From contig JAGATB010000038.1 in NCBI GenBank assembly GCA_017621495.1, positions 1 through 33,293 on the forward strand: DNA of 33,293 nt, in the 5' to 3' direction. Below the pieces are notes generated by a model, which was not told the origin of the DNA, did no database searches, and saw only the letters and a program-made list of their open reading frames with translations. Each line of letters begins with the position of its first letter. Position 1 is the stretch's first letter. Positions 16,634-26,424 of this stretch are shown here, in pieces. The translations under genes were made by a program, and so were the position numbers. The DNA comes from Clostridia bacterium. Its GTDB lineage: Bacteria > Bacillota > Clostridia > UMGS1810.

Positions 16634-16650
16634 GGCGGTTCTTATTTTTT
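16617..16650 (+). terminator. Intrinsic terminator overlapping the rsmG stop
   Basis: aagaaccgc (16617-16625) pairs perfectly with gcggttctt (16635-16643), followed by ATTTTTT. The rsmG stop codon (16631-16633) lies inside the hairpin, so a ribosome finishing rsmG would cover the left arm. Confidence 0.85.
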
Positions 16651-16678
16651 TGTGTCTTTTTAGGGCGAACTGTTTTTA

Positions 16679-16707
16679 TTCACTTTTTGGATAGAAAATG
16701 GTACAAT
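16679..16707 (+). promoter_or_regulatory. Promoter of noc
   Basis: TTCACT (16679-16684), a 17-base spacer ending in TGG (extended -10), and TACAAT (16702-16707). The start would fall about 25 bases before the ATG, after the rsmG terminator. Confidence 0.55.
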
Positions 16708-16738
16708 ATATTTATAGGAATACAAAGGAGGAATACTC

Positions 16739-17581
16739 ATGGAACTGCTGAAGAAAGTTAAAGCGCAGTTTATAACGGGGGATATAGGTGCATACAAAAC
16801 AGGTGCTAATTCCATAGTACACCTGCCCCTTCATCTGGTAATGCCAAATCCCAACCAGCCCAGAAAAATATTTGATCACGATGCTCTTAAGGAGTTGTCT
16901 GAGTCAATAAGGCAATACGGTATCATACAGCCTGTGACAGTAAGGAAAATGCGTGATGGTACATATGAGCTGGTGGCAGGGGAGAGGAGACTCAAGGCTG
17001 CAGGACTTGCAGGGCTTCTTAAAATACCGGCAATGATTATAGAGATGGAGGACGAGGACAGCGCTATAGTGGCTCTGGTAGAAAATATACAGAGGCAAAA
17101 TTTATCTTTTATGGAGGAAGCACTGGCGTACAGACAGCTATTGGACAAGTGTAATCTGACACAGGAGGAGCTCGCCAAAAAGGTGGGCAAAACACAGTCT
17201 GCCATAGCGAATAAAATTCGTCTGCTTCGTCTGCCGGCAAGCGTGCGGGAAATAATTAAGGATAACTCTCTGTCAGAGAGACATGCCAGGGCACTTTTAA
17301 GACTGGACACAGAAGAGAAACAGATATATGCCGCAAGGAGGATTGTGGACTTTCATATGAATGTTAAGCAATCCGAAGAACTGGTGGATAGAGTAATAAA
17401 AAATGGTATAGAAGATACCCCTAAGGAGAAGATACGCAAATCCATAGGAGATGTGAGGGTGTTTTTTAAGACTATCACCAAGGCGGTGTCGCTTATGAAT
17501 GAAAATGGCATAGAAGCTACAGCACAGAAAGATGAAACGGATAGCTATTATGAGTATGTGATACGAATACAGAAAGTTTGA
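16739..17581 (+). CDS. noc: Nucleoid occlusion protein Noc (ParB family)
   Basis: A 280-residue ParB-like protein. The CTP-binding ParB core contains PNPNQPRKIF, GERR (81-84) and ENIQRQ (115-120). A helix-turn-helix (about 139-160, LTQEELAKKVGKTQSAIANK) is the DNA reader. The basic N-terminal stretch MELLKKVKAQFI could form a membrane-binding amphipathic helix, as Noc has in Bacillus. Position between rsmG and parA is the classical Noc location, and a second, standard ParB gene lies downstream, so Noc is preferred over ParB. I found no canonical Noc-binding site (ATTTCCCGGGAAAT) in the window. AAAGGAGG precedes the ATG. Confidence 0.85.
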   Translation: MELLKKVKAQFITGDIGAYKTGANSIVHLPLHLVMPNPNQPRKIFDHDALKELSESIRQYGIIQPVTVRKMRDGTYELVAGERRLKAAGLAGLLKIPAMIIEMEDEDSAIVALVENIQRQNLSFMEEALAYRQLLDKCNLTQEELAKKVGKTQSAIANKIRLLRLPASVREIIKDNSLSERHARALLRLDTEEKQIYAARRIVDFHMNVKQSEELVDRVIKNGIEDTPKEKIRKSIGDVRVFFKTITKAVSLMNENGIEATAQKDETDSYYEYVIRIQKV

Positions 17582-17605
17582 GATAGAGAAAAACATCCGC
17601 CCTGC

Positions 17606-17843
17606 GCAAAGGAGCATACCCTACGCCGACCACGATGTCTGTTTTGGTATCTGTAATTTTCGTCTAAGCGTTTTTCGGGGTCGAGCTGAACCGTTCGCAA
17701 TTGCTCACCTGTGCAGCTCTAAACGGGCAGGACAACAAGGGAACTGAATTAATGTCCTGCCCGTTTCCCCTCGAAAATCGCTTATACTCAAAAACAGCTA
17801 CCCAAAACAGCCCTCTATGTCGGCTACGGGTATGCTCCTTTGC
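17606..17843. repeat. MITE-like inverted-repeat element, copy 2 (complete)
   Basis: About 238 bases with terminal inverted repeats: the left end begins gcaaaggagcataccctac and the reverse complement of the right end begins gcaaaggagcatacccgtag. The two arms (about 90 bases each) mirror each other almost throughout, and the centre carries a perfect cgggcaggac/gtcctgcccg repeat. It is about 90% identical to copy 1 at the window start. It lies about 24 bases after the noc stop. No coding function is evident, so any movement would depend on a transposase encoded elsewhere. Confidence 0.75.
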
Positions 17844-17890
17844 TCCGAGTGGGGTGGTGTTCTGTAAATATGGGCACACCCCAATGCACG

Positions 17891-17924
17891 CTCCGTGGCA
17901 ACGGCAGGGTGTCCGGGCTTAGAG
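17891..17924. repeat. Inverted copy of the 1169-1202 repeat module
   Basis: These 34 bases are the exact reverse complement of 1169-1202, with weaker similarity continuing to about 17937. The left half of the original 13-bp hairpin is degenerate here. Confidence 0.75.
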
Positions 17925-17975
17925 TAAGGTTGGTGCAAATGTTTTCTCTGCTTGCACAAATTCACGCATAGGCGT

Positions 17976-18077
17976 TGTAGGGAATGTATTCATGCATTTC
18001 GCAATTGCAGAAAGGATAAATCCTTCCCCTACATTGATGCCTACATTACATGTAGGGAACGATGCCCTCATCGTTCC
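17976..18077. repeat. Two palindromic repeats between noc and parA
   Basis: The first (17976-18033) is bounded by tgtaggga and an inverted tcccctaca and contains the small hairpin aagga/tcctt. The second carries a 9-bp stem, ggaacgatg (18056-18064) with catcgttcc (18069-18077), and is a diverged copy of the hairpin at 295-316. Together with the adjacent modules they fill most of the noc-parA gap. Confidence 0.65.
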
Positions 18078-18170
18078 GCTCCAAGGTCATCGCATACAGT
18101 TCGTGGGAAACCACTGAAGCATACATTGGGGAGCTTAAATAAATTTTTAATATATCTTGCAAATCCTCCA

Positions 18171-18210
18171 AATACCGCATAATGTTCCACGTGGAACACT
18201 GTGCGGTATT
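18171..18210. repeat. 40-bp near-palindrome centred on parS site 1
   Basis: aataccgcat (18171-18180) mirrors gtgcggtatt (18201-18210), nine Watson-Crick pairs and one G-U as RNA. The axis coincides exactly with that of the enclosed 16-bp parS. Followed by tattttat, it could also serve as a terminator for transcripts arriving from noc. Confidence 0.7.
18183..18198. promoter_or_regulatory. parS centromere site 1
   Basis: TGTTCCACGTGGAACA is a perfect 16-bp palindrome that matches the bacterial ParB-binding parS consensus apart from symmetrical changes at two positions. It lies upstream of parA-parB, the expected place. ParB loads here and spreads to form the segregation complex. Confidence 0.92.
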
Positions 18211-18228
18211 TATTTTATGCTCAATAAA

Positions 18229-18244
18229 TGTTCCACGTGGAACA
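18229..18244. promoter_or_regulatory. parS centromere site 2
   Basis: An identical TGTTCCACGTGGAACA, 46 bases downstream of site 1 and about 50 bases upstream of the parA promoter. ParB bound here could also influence parA transcription; that is inference. Confidence 0.92.
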
Positions 18245-18290
18245 TTTTATAAAAAAATTTAAAAATTAATAAAAAATTTGCAAAAAACTA

Positions 18291-18319
18291 TTTAAAAATC
18301 TTTATTAATGTGGTACAAT
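18291..18319 (+). promoter_or_regulatory. Promoter of parA-parB
   Basis: TTTAAA (18291-18296), a 17-base spacer ending in TGG (extended -10), and TACAAT (18314-18319). The -35 is weak; the extended -10 matches the noc promoter. Confidence 0.5.
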
Positions 18320-18357
18320 AGTATCATATACATAATTTAGATATCAGAGGTGAAATT

Positions 18358-19137
18358 ATGGGCAAATGCATAGCCGTAGCCAACCAGAAGGGCGGTGTCG
18401 GCAAAACCACCACAAGTGTGAACTTAAGCTCATGTCTTGCTGCATACGGCAGGAAGGTGCTTCTTATAGACACCGACCCCCAGGGTAACGCTTCAAGCGG
18501 AGTAGGTGCAGAGAAAGAACAGATAGAAAAGAGCGTTTATGACGTGTTAATCAATGATGCGGATATAAATGATGTTATCATGGAAACAGAGTACCACAAT
18601 CTGTATCTGTGTCCTTCCAATATTGATTTGGCAGGAGCAGAAATCGAGCTTGTATCCGAGACCAAACGAGAGTTCCTTTTAAAGAGAGCTCTGTCCAAGG
18701 TAAAGGATGAGTATGATTTCATTATAATAGATTGTCCGCCTTCTCTGGGACTGCTCACCCTTAATTCATTTGTATGCGCAGACAGCATAATTATTCCTAT
18801 TCAATGTGAATATTATGCTTTGGAGGGCTTAAGTCAGCTTACAAATACTATAAGAAAGATAAAGGGAGCTTTTAATCCCAATCTGGAGATAGAGGGCGTA
18901 CTTCTTACTATGTACGATACCAGAACCAATCTTTCTGTACAGGTAGCCAGAGAGGTAAAAAAATACTACGGCACCAAGCTGTACAAATCGGTAATACCCC
19001 GCAATGTACGATTGAGCGAGGCGCCCAGCTTCGGACAACCTATAAATGTATATGACAAGAGCTCCAAGGGTAGTGCTTGTTATATGAATTTAGCGTCTGA
19101 AGTAATACAGGCAAATATGAAAAGAGGTGACGCATAA
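18358..19137 (+). CDS. parA: Chromosome-partitioning ATPase ParA (Soj)
   Basis: A 259-residue ParA/MinD-type ATPase. The deviant Walker A motif KGGVGKTT (11-18) is present, followed by IDTDPQGNASSG and, further on, IIDCPPSLGLLTLNS. With no N-terminal DNA-binding domain it is the short chromosomal (Soj) type. It binds DNA as an ATP dimer and is stimulated by ParB to move origins apart. Two parS sites lie directly upstream; parB starts on the base after its stop. The ribosome binding site is GAGGTG. Confidence 0.96.
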   Translation: MGKCIAVANQKGGVGKTTTSVNLSSCLAAYGRKVLLIDTDPQGNASSGVGAEKEQIEKSVYDVLINDADINDVIMETEYHNLYLCPSNIDLAGAEIELVSETKREFLLKRALSKVKDEYDFIIIDCPPSLGLLTLNSFVCADSIIIPIQCEYYALEGLSQLTNTIRKIKGAFNPNLEIEGVLLTMYDTRTNLSVQVAREVKKYYGTKLYKSVIPRNVRLSEAPSFGQPINVYDKSSKGSACYMNLASEVIQANMKRGDA

Positions 19138-20016
19138 ATGGCAAAGAAAGGTCTGGGCAAGGGTCTCGACGCATTGTTTGGCGACGGTAAAGCAGAGGAT
19201 ATCATCTCTCCCGTGTCTACGCAAAAAGACGGTGAATATGTGGAGAATATAAAGCTTGTAGACATAGAACCAAACAAAGGTCAGCCCCGAAAGGATTTTG
19301 ATGATGAAAGCTTGGAAGAGCTGGCGCAGTCCATTAAAGAGCATGGCGTTATCACTCCCATAATAGTGAAAAGAGCAGACAACGGCTTCTATACCATAGT
19401 TGCCGGAGAACGCAGATGGCGAGCTTCAAAGAAAGCGGGCTTGAAGCAAATACCTGCTATAGTAAAGGACCTGTCTGAAATTCAGACTCAGGAAATTGCC
19501 CTTATTGAAAATCTTCAGAGGCAGGATTTAAATCCTGTAGAAGAAGCATTGGGATATAAGAAGCTGATGGATGATTTCTCTCTTACACAAGAGCAGATTG
19601 CTCAAAAGATGGGCAAGAGCCGCAGCTCCGTTGCCAATTCACTGAGGATACTGTCTCTCCCCGATGATGTGGTAAAGCTTCTTGAGAGAGGCGATATAAC
19701 ATTTGGACACGCCAAGGTGATACTTTCCTGCGACACAGCGAAACGGCAGTCGGAGATAGCCATGAAGATTGTATCGGAGGATTTGAGTGTAAGAGCTACA
19801 GAACAGCTTTTGAAAGAAAAGCCCCGTAAAGTAAAGAAAGAAAAAAAGATTGACCTCAATTTAAAGCTTGCATTTAATGAAATTGAAAAGTCAATGTCCT
19901 CATCACTCGGTACGAATGTAAAAATTGCCGATAGGGGAAATAGAGGCACCATTCAGATTGAGTATTATTCAGCCGAAGAGTTGGAGAGAATAGTAAATAT
20001 ACTTAACAAAGCATAA
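19138..20016 (+). CDS. parB: Chromosome-partitioning protein ParB (Spo0J)
   Basis: A 292-residue ParB. The N-terminal ParA-stimulating segment reads KKGLGKGLDALFGDG. The CTPase core has PNKGQPRKDF, GERRW (90-94) and ENLQRQDLNP (124-133), and the helix-turn-helix spans about 148-174 (LTQEQIAQKMGKSRSSVANS). A C-terminal dimerisation domain ends in IEYYSAEELERIVNIL. It binds the two parS sites upstream of parA. The ATG abuts the parA stop (TAAATG), with AGAGGTG inside parA as ribosome binding site, so the two are coupled. Confidence 0.96.
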   Translation: MAKKGLGKGLDALFGDGKAEDIISPVSTQKDGEYVENIKLVDIEPNKGQPRKDFDDESLEELAQSIKEHGVITPIIVKRADNGFYTIVAGERRWRASKKAGLKQIPAIVKDLSEIQTQEIALIENLQRQDLNPVEEALGYKKLMDDFSLTQEQIAQKMGKSRSSVANSLRILSLPDDVVKLLERGDITFGHAKVILSCDTAKRQSEIAMKIVSEDLSVRATEQLLKEKPRKVKKEKKIDLNLKLAFNEIEKSMSSSLGTNVKIADRGNRGTIQIEYYSAEELERIVNILNKA

Positions 20017-20050
20017 AAGCTAAGTTTTATAAAGTTTTGCGAAATTTTTG

Positions 20051-20126
20051 TGTAAAACGGCGAAAATCGGCCCGAAAACCCATCCTTTGTATTGGACGAA
20101 TCAAAGACGGGTAATGTAGTTTTACA
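20051..20126 (+). other. Possible structured element downstream of parB
   Basis: tgtaaaac (20051-20058) pairs perfectly with gttttaca (20119-20126). Inside, 20078-20089 pairs with 20102-20112 with one mismatch and one bulge. No T-run follows directly, so it is not a classical terminator. It could be a leader element of the gene at 20217. Confidence 0.3.
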
Positions 20127-20216
20127 TCGCGAACAAAAAATCTCTTAAAAGGCTAAATTTTGGCTCACACAGCATGAACAATAAATTTGAACTTTTAAAA
20201 TAAGGAGTGATGATAT

Positions 20217-20651
20217 TTGAAACAAAATACAAAATTTATATGGATATATGTGGCGATTTTGTTTTCATTTGCGCTTATTCTTATTCTTTTTGCAGGGCTT
20301 ACTCAAAATAACTATCAAAAAGAAATAGAACAGCACGAAAACCAAAGTGCCGGAATACAAAAAAGTCTTTCTTCTCTTACCGGTGAGAATTCAGCTATGA
20401 AAAAAACCATTAAAGAGCTGGAAGCGGAGAATACTCAGCTCAAGACAGACAATCAGACCTTGTTGGCTGAGAAGGAAGCTGCAGTGGTAGCATATGGCGG
20501 AGATGTAGCTGTTACCAGAAAGCTGCTCACTGCCTATAATGAAAAAATAGCAGGTCACAGTGAAGCTGCACTGGAGCTTGTAAAGAATTTAAACACAGAC
20601 ACCATGACAGATGCACAAAAATTTTTATATCAAACTATAATTGGAGAGTGA
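20217..20651 (+). CDS. Unknown single-pass membrane protein with coiled coil
   Basis: A 144-residue protein of unknown function. Residues about 8-27 (IWIYVAILFSFALILILFAG) form a transmembrane helix; residues about 33-90 are a heptad-rich coiled coil (LTGENSAMKKTIKELEAENT), and the C-terminal third is helical (TRKLLTAYNEKIAGHSEAAL). The layout resembles small division proteins such as FtsL/DivIC, but no specific motif supports that. It begins with TTG after AAGGAG; no ATG is in frame nearby. serS starts six bases after its stop, so the two are probably co-transcribed. Confidence 0.75.
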   Translation: MKQNTKFIWIYVAILFSFALILILFAGLTQNNYQKEIEQHENQSAGIQKSLSSLTGENSAMKKTIKELEAENTQLKTDNQTLLAEKEAAVVAYGGDVAVTRKLLTAYNEKIAGHSEAALELVKNLNTDTMTDAQKFLYQTIIGE

Positions 20652-20657
20652 CGTAAA

Positions 20658-21929
20658 ATGTTAGACATTAGATTATTAAGAAATGAACCCGAAAAGGTAA
20701 AGGCAGCTCTTGCCAGAAGAAAAGAAGAAGTGGATATTGACGAAATACTCACATTGGATTCTCAAAAGAGAGAAATACTCTTTGAAGTAGAAGGATTGAA
20801 GAGCAAACAAAACGAAGTAAGCAAAAAAATCCCCGCTATGAAAAAAGCAGGAGAGGATGTAGCACCTATCTTTGCAGAGATGAAGGAGCTCTCCGACAAG
20901 ATAAAGGACTTAGACGAGAAGGTAAGAGACCTTGATGAAAAAATCAACACAAAGATGCTTACCATACCCAACCTTCCCAATCCTGAAGTTCCCGACGGTA
21001 TGACAGATGATGATAACGTGGAAATCAGAAAATTCATGGACCCCACACAATTTGCATTTGAACCCAAGGCTCACTGGGATGTAGGTGCAAATCTGGGTAT
21101 ATTGGATGCTCCCACTGCAGGTAAGGTTACCGGTACACGTTTTACATTCTACAAGGGCATGGGTGCACGTCTTGAAAGAGCCGTAATTAATTTTTATCTG
21201 GATACACATACCACAGAGAGCGGATACACAGAAATCTTCCCTCCGTATATGGTTCACAGAAGAAGTATGGTGGGTACAGGACAGCTGCCTAAATTTGAAG
21301 AAGATGCATTCAAGGTAGCAGGTACAGACTACTTCCTCATACCCACAGCAGAAGTCCCCGTAACCAACATGTACAGAGATGAAATCCTCGACGGTGAATC
21401 TCTGCCTATCAAGCATGTGGCATATTCGGCATGCTTCAGAGCAGAGGCAGGAAGTGCAGGTAAAGATACCAGAGGACTTATAAGGCAGCACCAGTTCAAT
21501 AAAGTTGAACTCGTTAAATTTACAAAGCCTGAGGATTCATATGCCGAGCTTGAAAAATTGACAAATGACGCAGAAAAAGTACTGCAGCTTCTTAAGATTC
21601 CTTACAGAGTAGTGGCAATCTGTGTAGGAGACCTGGGCTTTACCGCTGCAAAGAAATACGATATAGAAGTATGGATGCCCAGCTACGGCAGATACGTGGA
21701 GATATCCTCCTGCTCCAACTTCGAGGATTTCCAGGCAAGAAGAGCAAATATCAAATTTAAGAATTCCCCCAAGGATAAGGCACAGTACGTACACACTTTA
21801 AACGGCAGCGGTGTGGCAATCGGCAGAACAGTAGCCGCAATTCTGGAAAATTATCAGAATGAAGACGGCAGTGTTACAATTCCGGATGTGCTCGTACCCT
21901 ATATGGGCGGCAAAACAGAAATCAGATAA
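20658..21929 (+). CDS. serS: Seryl-tRNA synthetase
   Basis: A 423-residue class II synthetase that charges tRNA-Ser. The N-terminal coiled-coil tRNA-binding arm spans about residues 25-100. Motif 1 lies near [20 protein letters not shown], motif 2 contains [20 protein letters not shown], and motif 3 near the end reads [19 protein letters not shown]. No T-box leader is visible; the gene follows closely on an unknown membrane protein gene. The start [15 protein letters not shown] is the conserved SerS N terminus. Confidence 0.97.
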   Translation: MLDIRLLRNEPEKVKAALARRKEEVDIDEILTLDSQKREILFEVEGLKSKQNEVSKKIPAMKKAGEDVAPIFAEMKELSDKIKDLDEKVRDLDEKINTKMLTIPNLPNPEVPDGMTDDDNVEIRKFMDPTQFAFEPKAHWDVGANLGILDAPTAGKVTGTRFTFYKGMGARLERAVINFYLDTHTTESGYTEIFPPYMVHRRSMVGTGQLPKFEEDAFKVAGTDYFLIPTAEVPVTNMYRDEILDGESLPIKHVAYSACFRAEAGSAGKDTRGLIRQHQFNKVELVKFTKPEDSYAELEKLTNDAEKVLQLLKIPYRVVAICVGDLGFTAAKKYDIEVWMPSYGRYVEISSCSNFEDFQARRANIKFKNSPKDKAQYVHTLNGSGVAIGRTVAAILENYQNEDGSVTIPDVLVPYMGGKTEIR

Positions 21930-21942
21930 AAGGATTTGCAAT

Positions 21943-23361
<1,419 letters not shown>

Positions 23362-23403
23362 AACTACTTTGAATTATTATAATATACAGAAAGAGTGAAT
23401 AGT

Positions 23404-23796
23404 ATGAATGATATAATTGAAAAAGCCCGTGAATTGGGGCAGATGATAGCCGACAGCGATGAATTTAAGGCTTTAAAGGGTGCAGAGGAGCTGCAGCTGT
23501 CAGACCCCGAAGCACAGCAGCTTATGATGGAGTATGCCAATACCAGAGAAGCACTCTCCAAGAAAGCAGCCGACCCGGATATGACCAAGGAAGGCTTCGA
23601 GGCTATACAGACAGAGATGGAGCAGGCATTCCAAAAGCTTATGACAAATGCAAATATAAAGAGATATATAGAGGCTAATCAGAGTTTTAAAACACTCATA
23701 GACCAAGTAAATGCAATAATCGCTTACTTTGTCAAGGGCGAGGAGCAGAGCGGAAGCTGTTCGGGTAATTGTTCTACCTGCGGCGGCTGCAAGTAA
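23404..23796 (+). CDS. YlbF/YmcA family regulator with cysteine-rich tail
   Basis: A 130-residue helical protein of the YlbF/YmcA family (blocks DEFKALKGAEELQLSDPEAQ and NIKRYIEANQSFKTLIDQVN). The C terminus CSGNCSTCGGCK has four cysteines, consistent with a bound metal or Fe-S cluster. In Bacillus subtilis the order miaB-ymcA-cotE-mutS-mutL is known, and YmcA, YlbF and YaaT form an Fe-S complex affecting RNase Y-dependent RNA maturation. Synteny thus suggests a YmcA-like role here, without cotE. A GTG at 23395 could also start it; ATG 23404 with AGAGTG upstream is preferred. Confidence 0.85.
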   Translation: MNDIIEKARELGQMIADSDEFKALKGAEELQLSDPEAQQLMMEYANTREALSKKAADPDMTKEGFEAIQTEMEQAFQKLMTNANIKRYIEANQSFKTLIDQVNAIIAYFVKGEEQSGSCSGNCSTCGGCK

Positions 23797-23808
23797 ACGG
23801 AGGAAAAA

Positions 23809-26424
23809 ATGAAACAAGCAGTATCACCCATGATGAAACAGTATTTTGAAATCAAATCTCAATATGAGGATTGTATATTGTTTTTCCGTTTGGGAGACTT
23901 CTATGAGATGTTTTATGATGATGCCCTTACAGCATCCGAAATACTGGACATAACGCTTACAGGCAGAGATTGCGGTCTCGAAGAAAGGGCTCCCATGTGC
24001 GGAGTGCCCTTTCACAGTGCGCAGAATTATATTGCCAAGCTTATCAAAAACGGCAAAAAGGTAGCCATCTGTGAGCAGGTGGAGGACCCCAAAAGTGTCA
24101 AAGGTATAGTAAAAAGAGACGTAATCCGCGTTATCACTCCGGGTACTGCAAATCTGGATGCCGTTCTGACCTCCGATGAGAATAACTTCCTTGCCTGTGT
24201 TTATATGAAAGACGGCTTCTATGCTATGTCCATATGTGATGTATCTACCGGTGAACTCATAACTACAGAAGGCTCCAACGACCCTGTGGAAAACCAGCTT
24301 GTAAACACTCTCGCTTGCTTTAAACCCAAGGAAATTATAATAAACGATAAGGCATTTAATGAGAGCAAGCCTATCATGGAGCTGAAAAATCGTTTTGATT
24401 TCTACGAGAGCTATGTGCCGGAGAGCTATTTTGAAGCGGAATCGGCTAAAAGTATGGTTTTCAGCAAGTTTGATGTATTGAAAAAAGATAATATTCTGGA
24501 AAACAGAGAATACTGTGTCAGATCTCTGGGAGCACTTTTTGAGTATCTTAAGGAAACCCAAAAGATAGACCTTTCTCATATAGAAAATATAAGCTTCTAC
24601 AAAAATTGTGATTATATGGAGATAGATATGTCCTCCCGACGTAATCTGGAGCTCACCGAGACTATGAGAGACAAGACCAAGAGAGGTTCTCTATACTATA
24701 TCCTGGACAAGACCAAAACCGGTATGGGTGCCAGGAGGCTCAAATCCTGGATAGACAGACCTCTTATAAATACAGTAGTCATAGAAAAAAGACTTGATGC
24801 AGTAAGCGAACTTGCCAAAAAACCACAAATACGCGAGGACCTTACGGATTGCTTCAAAAAAATTAACGATATAGAGCGACTTATAAGTAAGATTGTATAT
24901 GCTTCATGCAATGCAAGGGATTTCCTTTCTCTTAAGCAGAGTCTGGAGGTGCTACCGGAAATACAGGAGATTATCTCATCATGTGAGAGCACTCTCATGA
25001 AGGAAGCACATTTAAACTATGACCCCTTAAGGGATTTGTACACACTTTTGGACAGTTCAATAATTGATGACCCTCAAAAACAACCACCCATGACAATACG
25101 TGAAGGCGGTATCATCAAGGAAGGCTTTGATAAGGAGCTCGACAGACTTCGCTCCATAATGAATAACGGCACCGGTGTGCTTGCTGAGCTTGAAGCCAAG
25201 GAAAAGGAAAGAACCGGTATCAAAAACCTCAAGGTAAGCTATAACAAGGTTTACGGATATTATATAGAGGTGACCAAGTCATATCTGGAGCTTGTACCGA
25301 AGGACTATATAAGGAAACAGACCCTGACAAACTGTGAAAGATTCATAACTCAGGATTTAAAAGAACTTGAAAATACAATTCTGGGTGCCAAGGAACGTGT
25401 CAATGACCTTGAATACGAGGATTTCATGTACATAAGAGGGGAGCTCTCCAAGAATATCCGCAGACTTAAGAAGATGGCAGAGCTTATAAGCGTTACCGAT
25501 GTGTTGTGTTCACTGGCAACCGTAGCCGTGGTAAATGGTTATGTGCGTCCCGAGATAAATGACGGCGATGAAATAAAAATTGAGGGAGGCAGACACCCCA
25601 TAGTAGAGCTGTATGCAACGGAGTCTCTCTTTGTACCCAATGATACATATCTTAACACTACAGACAGCAGGTTTGCCATAATCACAGGGCCTAACATGGC
25701 AGGTAAATCCACGTATATGCGCCAGACAGCGCTTATCACTTTGATGGCTCAGATAGGCTCCTTTGTACCTGCCAAGAGTGCTAAGATAGGATTGGTAGAC
25801 AGGATATTTACCAGAATAGGTGCTTCAGACGATTTGGCATCGGGACAGAGTACATTTATGGTAGAGATGAACGAAGTAGCCCATATACTGAAAAATGCTA
25901 CCAAAAAGAGCCTGCTTGTCCTTGATGAGATAGGCAGGGGTACCAGTACTTATGACGGACTCTCTATTGCGTGGGCAGTGGTAGAATATATCTGCGCTCA
26001 AGTAGGAGCGAAGTCTCTGTTCGCCACTCATTATCACGAGCTGATAGAGCTGGAGGACAAAATTGATGGTGTGAAGAACTACTCTGTAGCTGTAAAGAGG
26101 CGCGGAGAGGATATCACATTTTTACGTAAAATTGTACGGGGAGGTACAGATGACAGCTTTGGTATAGAGGTTGCTCGTCTGGCAGGTGTGCCCGATGAAG
26201 TTATAGACCGTGCCAGAGATGTGCTTTCAGCTGTGGAGAGCGGCGAAAGCAAGTCTGATACCACCGTGGATCAAAAGCTAAACAGAGTAAGCTCGGACAA
26301 GGCTAAAGCAGAGGAGCTTTATGATGCCATAATGGCTGTGGATATCACCACACTTACTCCTCTGGAAGCTATGAATGAGCTGTATAACCTGCAGAAAAAG
26401 GTAGGCGAAATAAGTGAGAATTAA
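23809..26424 (+). CDS. mutS: DNA mismatch repair protein MutS
   Basis: An 871-residue mismatch-recognition ATPase. The N-terminal mismatch-binding domain contains the FYE motif in FFRLGDFYEMFYDDA. The ATPase has Walker A GPNMAGKS (627-634), DEIGRGTSTYDGLS and ATHYHEL. Length is normal for MutS1, and the N terminus rules out MutS2. GGAGG precedes the ATG. mutL begins with GTG inside its last codons (11-base overlap), so both halves of the repair system are translated together. Confidence 0.97.
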   Translation: MKQAVSPMMKQYFEIKSQYEDCILFFRLGDFYEMFYDDALTASEILDITLTGRDCGLEERAPMCGVPFHSAQNYIAKLIKNGKKVAICEQVEDPKSVKGIVKRDVIRVITPGTANLDAVLTSDENNFLACVYMKDGFYAMSICDVSTGELITTEGSNDPVENQLVNTLACFKPKEIIINDKAFNESKPIMELKNRFDFYESYVPESYFEAESAKSMVFSKFDVLKKDNILENREYCVRSLGALFEYLKETQKIDLSHIENISFYKNCDYMEIDMSSRRNLELTETMRDKTKRGSLYYILDKTKTGMGARRLKSWIDRPLINTVVIEKRLDAVSELAKKPQIREDLTDCFKKINDIERLISKIVYASCNARDFLSLKQSLEVLPEIQEIISSCESTLMKEAHLNYDPLRDLYTLLDSSIIDDPQKQPPMTIREGGIIKEGFDKELDRLRSIMNNGTGVLAELEAKEKERTGIKNLKVSYNKVYGYYIEVTKSYLELVPKDYIRKQTLTNCERFITQDLKELENTILGAKERVNDLEYEDFMYIRGELSKNIRRLKKMAELISVTDVLCSLATVAVVNGYVRPEINDGDEIKIEGGRHPIVELYATESLFVPNDTYLNTTDSRFAIITGPNMAGKSTYMRQTALITLMAQIGSFVPAKSAKIGLVDRIFTRIGASDDLASGQSTFMVEMNEVAHILKNATKKSLLVLDEIGRGTSTYDGLSIAWAVVEYICAQVGAKSLFATHYHELIELEDKIDGVKNYSVAVKRRGEDITFLRKIVRGGTDDSFGIEVARLAGVPDEVIDRARDVLSAVESGESKSDTTVDQKLNRVSSDKAKAEELYDAIMAVDITTLTPLEAMNELYNLQKKVGEISEN

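Noticed and set aside
17952..18182. 76-codon frame in the noc-parA gap
   Set aside because: It runs through palindromic repeats and into a parS palindrome, lacks a ribosome binding site and resembles no protein.
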